Below are positions 60,301 to 64,000 of a DNA stretch of 64,000 bases, piece by piece. The position numbers and the translations under genes are program-made. Within the stretch, counting starts at the first letter, position 1. Every line of letters starts with the position of its first letter. Below the pieces are notes generated by a model. The model was not told where the DNA came from and did not search any database. It worked only from the letters and a program-made list of their open reading frames with translations. The stretch lies in contig OZ024897.1 of assembly GCA_964017195.1 (NCBI GenBank), positions 36,595,036-36,659,035 of the forward strand, written 5' to 3'. Source of the stretch: Siderastrea radians (lineage: Eukaryota > Cnidaria > Anthozoa > Scleractinia > Rhizangiidae).

Positions 60301-60720
60301 TTATTAATAAAAATGATGCAAATAACATAGTATTTTCATTACTTTAAGAAAAAAGCAGTAGAGATTTACTATTTTATTATAGTTATAGGTGACAACAGTC
60401 AATGAAAGCTAAAATTTTTTACACTTTTTCAGTTTGGAAACCTAACTGAGGAAGATTATTTGATTTACTGTGGACATTTCTCTGGTATTAATTTAACTCG
60501 CTCAGTATTGATTAAAGGCGATGGAAAATTTCATAATTGAGTACTTTTCCTAAGAAATGTATTTTAAAATAAGTGAAAATTAACTGCAAACGCCAAAATG
60601 CAACAAAATAGTGAAAAACCGTGACATGACAACTTTACAACAAAAGCCTTCATAGTGACTGCATTATGAAAGGTACCTTTCACTGGCATGGCATTTTGCC
60701 CTTAGCAGTTTCTCCTTTCC
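57340..60720. other. Intergenic, no gene recognised
   Basis: It contains one isolated relative of the 105-bp repeat (about 58105-58250), a direct duplication of AGGGAAGAAGAGTATTAAAT at about 59520-59565, and a TA microsatellite with poly-T at 60121-60150. The open frame at 59638-59907 is not recognised and has no supporting signals. Confidence 0.35.
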
Positions 60721-60731
60721 TCCATACTTGT

Positions 60732-60880
60732 CCAATACTCCGACAAATTTATGCATAGCATTGTTAAATTTCTTATTGTTTTGCTTCATTCTTTATTGTT
60801 ATGCTTTTGTACAGTATTGTTATGTGAAGTGAATACAATACAATGCCATGCATAAATTTGTCGGAGTATTGGACAACCCT
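60732..60880. repeat. Fold-back MITE with about 38-bp arms
   Basis: TGTCCAATACTCCGACAAAT with TTATGCATAGCATTG near 60732-60766 is inverted at about 60844-60878 (ending TCGGAGTATTGGACA). The core of about 75 bp has repeats of ATTGTTATGC. Confidence 0.65.
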
Positions 60881-61190
60881 CCTTTCCTTAGAAGCTTCCT
60901 TGGAAAGCTTCCGCTTTTATAATAAGACAAATACATAAGAGGCTTCTGCGACTTAGCTCATGATAGCCCAGCCCGTCCAGGCTCTCTAGGTATCAGTTAC
61001 ACAAGGCTATGTTTGTTTTCACCGCTTAATAAGAGCTAGATTTCAAATGCATGAATCTGTAGGTTCTGTGCGAGGACAGACAGATGTTTCAAATGCACGG
61101 TCACAAAAAAAAGTGTTTCCAATTTCCAGAAACGTCTACGAGTCCAAAACGCCTCAGGAACTCCAAGCTCCGAAGTATATACCTCAGTTA

Positions 61191-62298
61191 GGGACTGTGC
61201 AATAATTATCAGGGGGGGGGGGGGTTGGCTGAAAAATGGGCTTCAAGTAGCGAAAAATCGGGCAATATCCCCCCTCCTAAGGTATTGAGTTTAGTTGTTG
61301 CCCCCTCCTGAACTATGAGAAATAACGTACGACCGCTCCCCCCCCCCCCTAGCCCTGATGGGTCGATTTGTCCCTGACGACGACAAGTCAAACCCACACG
61401 ATAATAGTGATATCATGAGGTGCAAAACCGAGGCAAATGAAATCAAGGTGAAACTTCAAGCCGTTAAAGATAAGTTAGCGGAACACGAGGACAGCCTCTT
61501 TTATGAAAACAGTGGTAAACGTAGAACTGGACTAGGCTGCCATCACAATTTTAAGAGTGTCAAAAGCCATGAGATTAAGTCTGCATTGAGAAGGATGTTG
61601 ATCACTTTATTGGAGATCTGGACAGGGTATCTGCCAAGTACTGGGCTACCTATAAGATTGGTTCGAAATCTAAACCAACAGAAGCCAGAAAAAAAGAAGG
61701 AACAGAAAAAGAAGGGAAACAAGAGAAGGATTACAGCTTCAGATAACAGAGGGAAAAGAGCGTGTGTTATTTTTAGGTCCATGGAAGGAACACCTCTTGA
61801 AAACGACTATGAACCAGAGGTTTACGGGATACTGCAACTGCAGTCCATTGAGGGAGAAACCTTGTTATTAATTTGTTCACCTCAAAACGGACAAAGCTTG
61901 TTTGCGTGATCTACTGCATTTTTGTGGAGAAGCTGTTGAGCCAGCTCGGGACTTATGGAGCTAAGCAGCTCATGCCAAAAAAATCGCTAGTCATGTCATT
62001 ACCTATTGAAATTGTTGTCCAGTTAAAATAAAACAGCAAACAGAACATTAAGCTTTTCAGTGAGCACTAATACTCTTCTCGTTCGTCGTTCGTATTCTGT
62101 CATAAATTTAGTTATTTACTTTTTGCCTTTTCATTCATCACTGGTTAATGTTAGAATTTTGAGTTGTGTTTTTAGGAGGGAAACTTCGATGCATTAACGC
62201 AGGTAGCCCCCCCCCCCTTATCCTTGGATTGATTTTACTTTATGCCTCCCTTCTGGTGTTTCAGCCCCCCCCCCCTCCTGAAATTATTGCACAGTCCC
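61191..62298 (+). mobile_element. 1.1-kb DNA transposon with TTA duplication and an orphan ORF
   Basis: The inverted ends are GGGACTGTGCAATAATTATC (61191) and AATTATTGCACAGTCCC (62298). C/G homopolymers lie next to them on both sides (61213, 61340, 62210, 62267). TTA stands at 61188-61190 and 62299-62301, which suits PIF/Harbinger or another superfamily with 3-bp AT duplications. The 5' part has a 183-codon ORF on the plus strand, described separately. No transposase motif is seen. Confidence 0.75.
61358..61909 (+). CDS. Uncharacterised ORF inside the 1.1-kb transposon (183 aa)
   Basis: The function is not recognised. The frame opens with MGRFVPDDDKSNPHDNSD, then a Lys/Glu-rich helical segment (NEIKVKLQAVKDKLAEHED, about residues 26-46). 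A middle part has a single CHH cluster (GLGCHHNFKSVKS), and a strongly basic stretch EKKKEQKKKGNKRR follows at about 115-128. The end is more globular-looking (ACVIFRSMEG ... LLLICSPQNGQS). The basic stretch and the position inside inverted repeats suggest a transposon-encoded accessory or truncated protein. An upstream frame could be spliced to it, but no convincing exon was found. It may also be chance, although 183 codons is long for this AT-rich DNA. Confidence 0.4.
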   Translation: MGRFVPDDDKSNPHDNSDIMRCKTEANEIKVKLQAVKDKLAEHEDSLFYENSGKRRTGLGCHHNFKSVKSHEIKSALRRMLITLLEIWTGYLPSTGLPIRLVRNLNQQKPEKKKEQKKKGNKRRITASDNRGKRACVIFRSMEGTPLENDYEPEVYGILQLQSIEGETLLLICSPQNGQSLFA

Positions 62299-62301
62299 TT
62301 A

Positions 62302-63020
62302 TATTCTGTCCTGGAACAACTAATTCATTCCTTTGAGCAGCTTTGAGCCTTTCAACGTCCAGTTCATTTGAATCGAGACTTCCAGAGCTTTTCCACTTGT
62401 TTTACCTTTTAAATGACCTATGTTTTTCGTACCCCCATACACCACTAGCATACCAACTGCGACGAAATGTCTTTCTTTTCGCATCGCTAGAAGACGGTGC
62501 CTCCATAAAACCCGTCATAACAAGCCTGCGTAGCAGGCGAGTGAGTGGGGAACTTAAGGAGGCTCGCAACAGTTTTTTTGGCCTTGGAGTGTATCTTTTG
62601 AAATCAAAATTTCGCATAGAAGGTAAACTGCGTTTTACTTGATACTACACCACCTTTTCAACATATGACCAAAGATTATTTTTTCATTGGTTTCCTCGCA
62701 ACTGCAGTCACCGTAGCAATGGTAATGGACAACCCTCATTTTAAATAATGTCGAATATCTCGAAAACTAGTCAGACACTTTATGACGAAACTTGAACTAT
62801 TTGAACTACTGAACCTACACAGCTTGTATACGAAATTAGAGTAAAATCTGTAAGAGCGTTTTCAAGTAAGTCAGGATTCATTTTTTACGGGCTGATTTTG
62901 GTCATTCCTGCAATTTTCTACAATATTTCAAGAAAGATAAAACTTAACACCTTCTCTTTTCAGTTGAAAGATCTTTTATGATAGCAAAACATTCTTAATG
63001 TACATTGAGCTTCCTAAGTG
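62302..63020. other. No gene recognised
   Basis: AAGCCTGCGTAGCAGGCGAG near 62524 is a short hairpin of a kind common in dispersed repeats. The open frame at 62343-62642 runs through it and is not protein-like. Confidence 0.35.
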
Positions 63021-63024
63021 GCTG

Positions 63025-63660
63025 CGATTTTAAGATACTTATATTTAAAAACTGCTAAAATACAGCACAAATCACTCCAAAAGTTCGTAATTTGCATAAA
63101 CAGAAATATTTATAATATTTATAATAATAAAAAAGTTTCGTCTTCTGAGCTTCTTGCAGGACACTCTTTTCCATTAGTCTTTAAATACTGAATGACGTTT
63201 TAGCATTTTTAATTACGGATTGCATATGTTAACGCCCACGAGTAGCATCACACTGGGGCCGAAAAAATAACGAGAAACAAGCTCAGAAGACGAATATTTT
63301 TTTTATTATGAGAAGGAATTATAAACGCACGAGAGGACACAAGCGCGGCGTGTATAAATATTTATTGCACGTGAATAACCGTGAAATAGACCAGGAAAAA
63401 CAAAATAAAACTGTTGCCCGTTGAAAGTTAATAACGACTGAAACCTGGCGAGATTCAGACTTCTATATCTAATAACAGAAATGTTTATTTAGCCTAAAAC
63501 TCGCTGGAACATCAAAAAGAATTATTATTCTAACGGCAATCAATTAAAAAAAAAATCTGTAAGAGCAGTTTAAAACTATTTCTCTTTATGCAAATTACGA
63601 ACTTTTGGACTGATTTGTGCTGTATTCTCGCAGTTTTAAATATAAATATCTTAAAGGGGC
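63025..63660. repeat. Nested fold-back elements, outer arms about 75 bp, inner arms about 30 bp
   Basis: Outer pair: TACAGCACAAATCACTCC (63061) and AAAGTTCGTAATTTGCATAA against TTATGCAAATTACGAACTTT (63586) and the GATTTGTGCTGTA word. Inner pair: TTCGTCTTCTGAGCTTC (63138) against AAGCTCAGAAGACGAATATT (63279), each next to a poly-A/T-rich edge. The inner unit looks like a separate MITE inserted in the outer one. Confidence 0.65.
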
Positions 63661-64000
63661 ATAGTCACGAGGATTTCGACGATTTCTGGTCAAAATTGTG
63701 CTAAAATTATTGGTAGCTATCTTTATCCATGCCCAAAATTGTGTTGAACATTTAAGGAACATATTAACGTAATTTCATTAAGAGAAAACAAACCATGACC
63801 TTTTAATATCGATTTTATGTCAACACGCTGAAAGAATTTGAAAAGTTTAGCCTAATTTTTTCAAATTGGAATCCATTTCCATCCATGCCATCCGTAGAAA
63901 CAGACGACAGAAAATAGTTCCCGTGAAGTAATATAGTCTTTGGTAACAAAACTAGACCATTATTTGTGGGCGTTCATTGATGTGAGGACATATTTTTTAT
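63661..64000. other. Right edge; nothing recognised
   Basis: It starts with GGGGCATAGTCACGAGG, which has the look of a repeat end, but the partner end is not in the window. Confidence 0.3.

Overview
This is a gene-sparse, AT-rich animal nuclear window. Genes are split into many short exons with GT-AG introns, and most of the remaining DNA is transposons and fold-back repeats. The mix suggests an anthozoan cnidarian, probably a stony coral: L1/Tx1-type LINEs, Penelope-like fragments, Harbinger-like, Kolobok-like and Mutator-like non-autonomous elements, a KIAA1958/Crypton-like remnant and a cnidarian-type DEG/ENaC channel. The species cannot be fixed from the sequence alone.

Layout. 1-3.1 kb: 5' part of an alpha-tubulin gene on the minus strand, running off the left edge. 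4-7.4 kb: intergenic space holding a Penelope-like fragment with a MITE inside it and a LINE inverted by twin priming. 8.0-18.3 kb: a complete six-exon alpha-tubulin gene whose intron 2 is swollen by a nearly intact 5.5-kb LINE that itself landed in a fold-back repeat. 19.3-19.7 kb: another copy of that repeat. 21.3-24.4 kb: a third alpha-tubulin gene, complete and compact. 24.5-32.3 kb: repeats only. 32.4-46.1 kb: a seven-exon C2H2 zinc-finger gene whose introns hold a SINE-palindrome-transposon-Penelope nest, a Kolobok-like MITE, a Harbinger-like element and a split minisatellite. 46.1-49.7 kb: repeats and unassigned DNA. 49.7-56.0 kb: a complete seven-exon DEG/ENaC (ASIC-like) channel gene on the minus strand. 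56-64 kb: no recognised host gene, but one 1.1-kb transposon with an orphan ORF and several palindromes.

The splice models were built by hand. All three complete genes close into one open frame: tubulin B 451 aa, tubulin C 453 aa, DEG/ENaC 483 aa. The zinc-finger model also closes (509 aa), but its first two exons rest only on phase and splice signals. The tubulins supply microtubule subunits, the channel is a trimeric cation channel at the plasma membrane, and the zinc-finger protein is probably nuclear. Nothing suggests that these three work as one pathway. The most notable features are the nested insertions whose order can be read from target-site duplications, the sequence changes confined to exon 3 of tubulin B, and a minisatellite that duplicates a splice donor.
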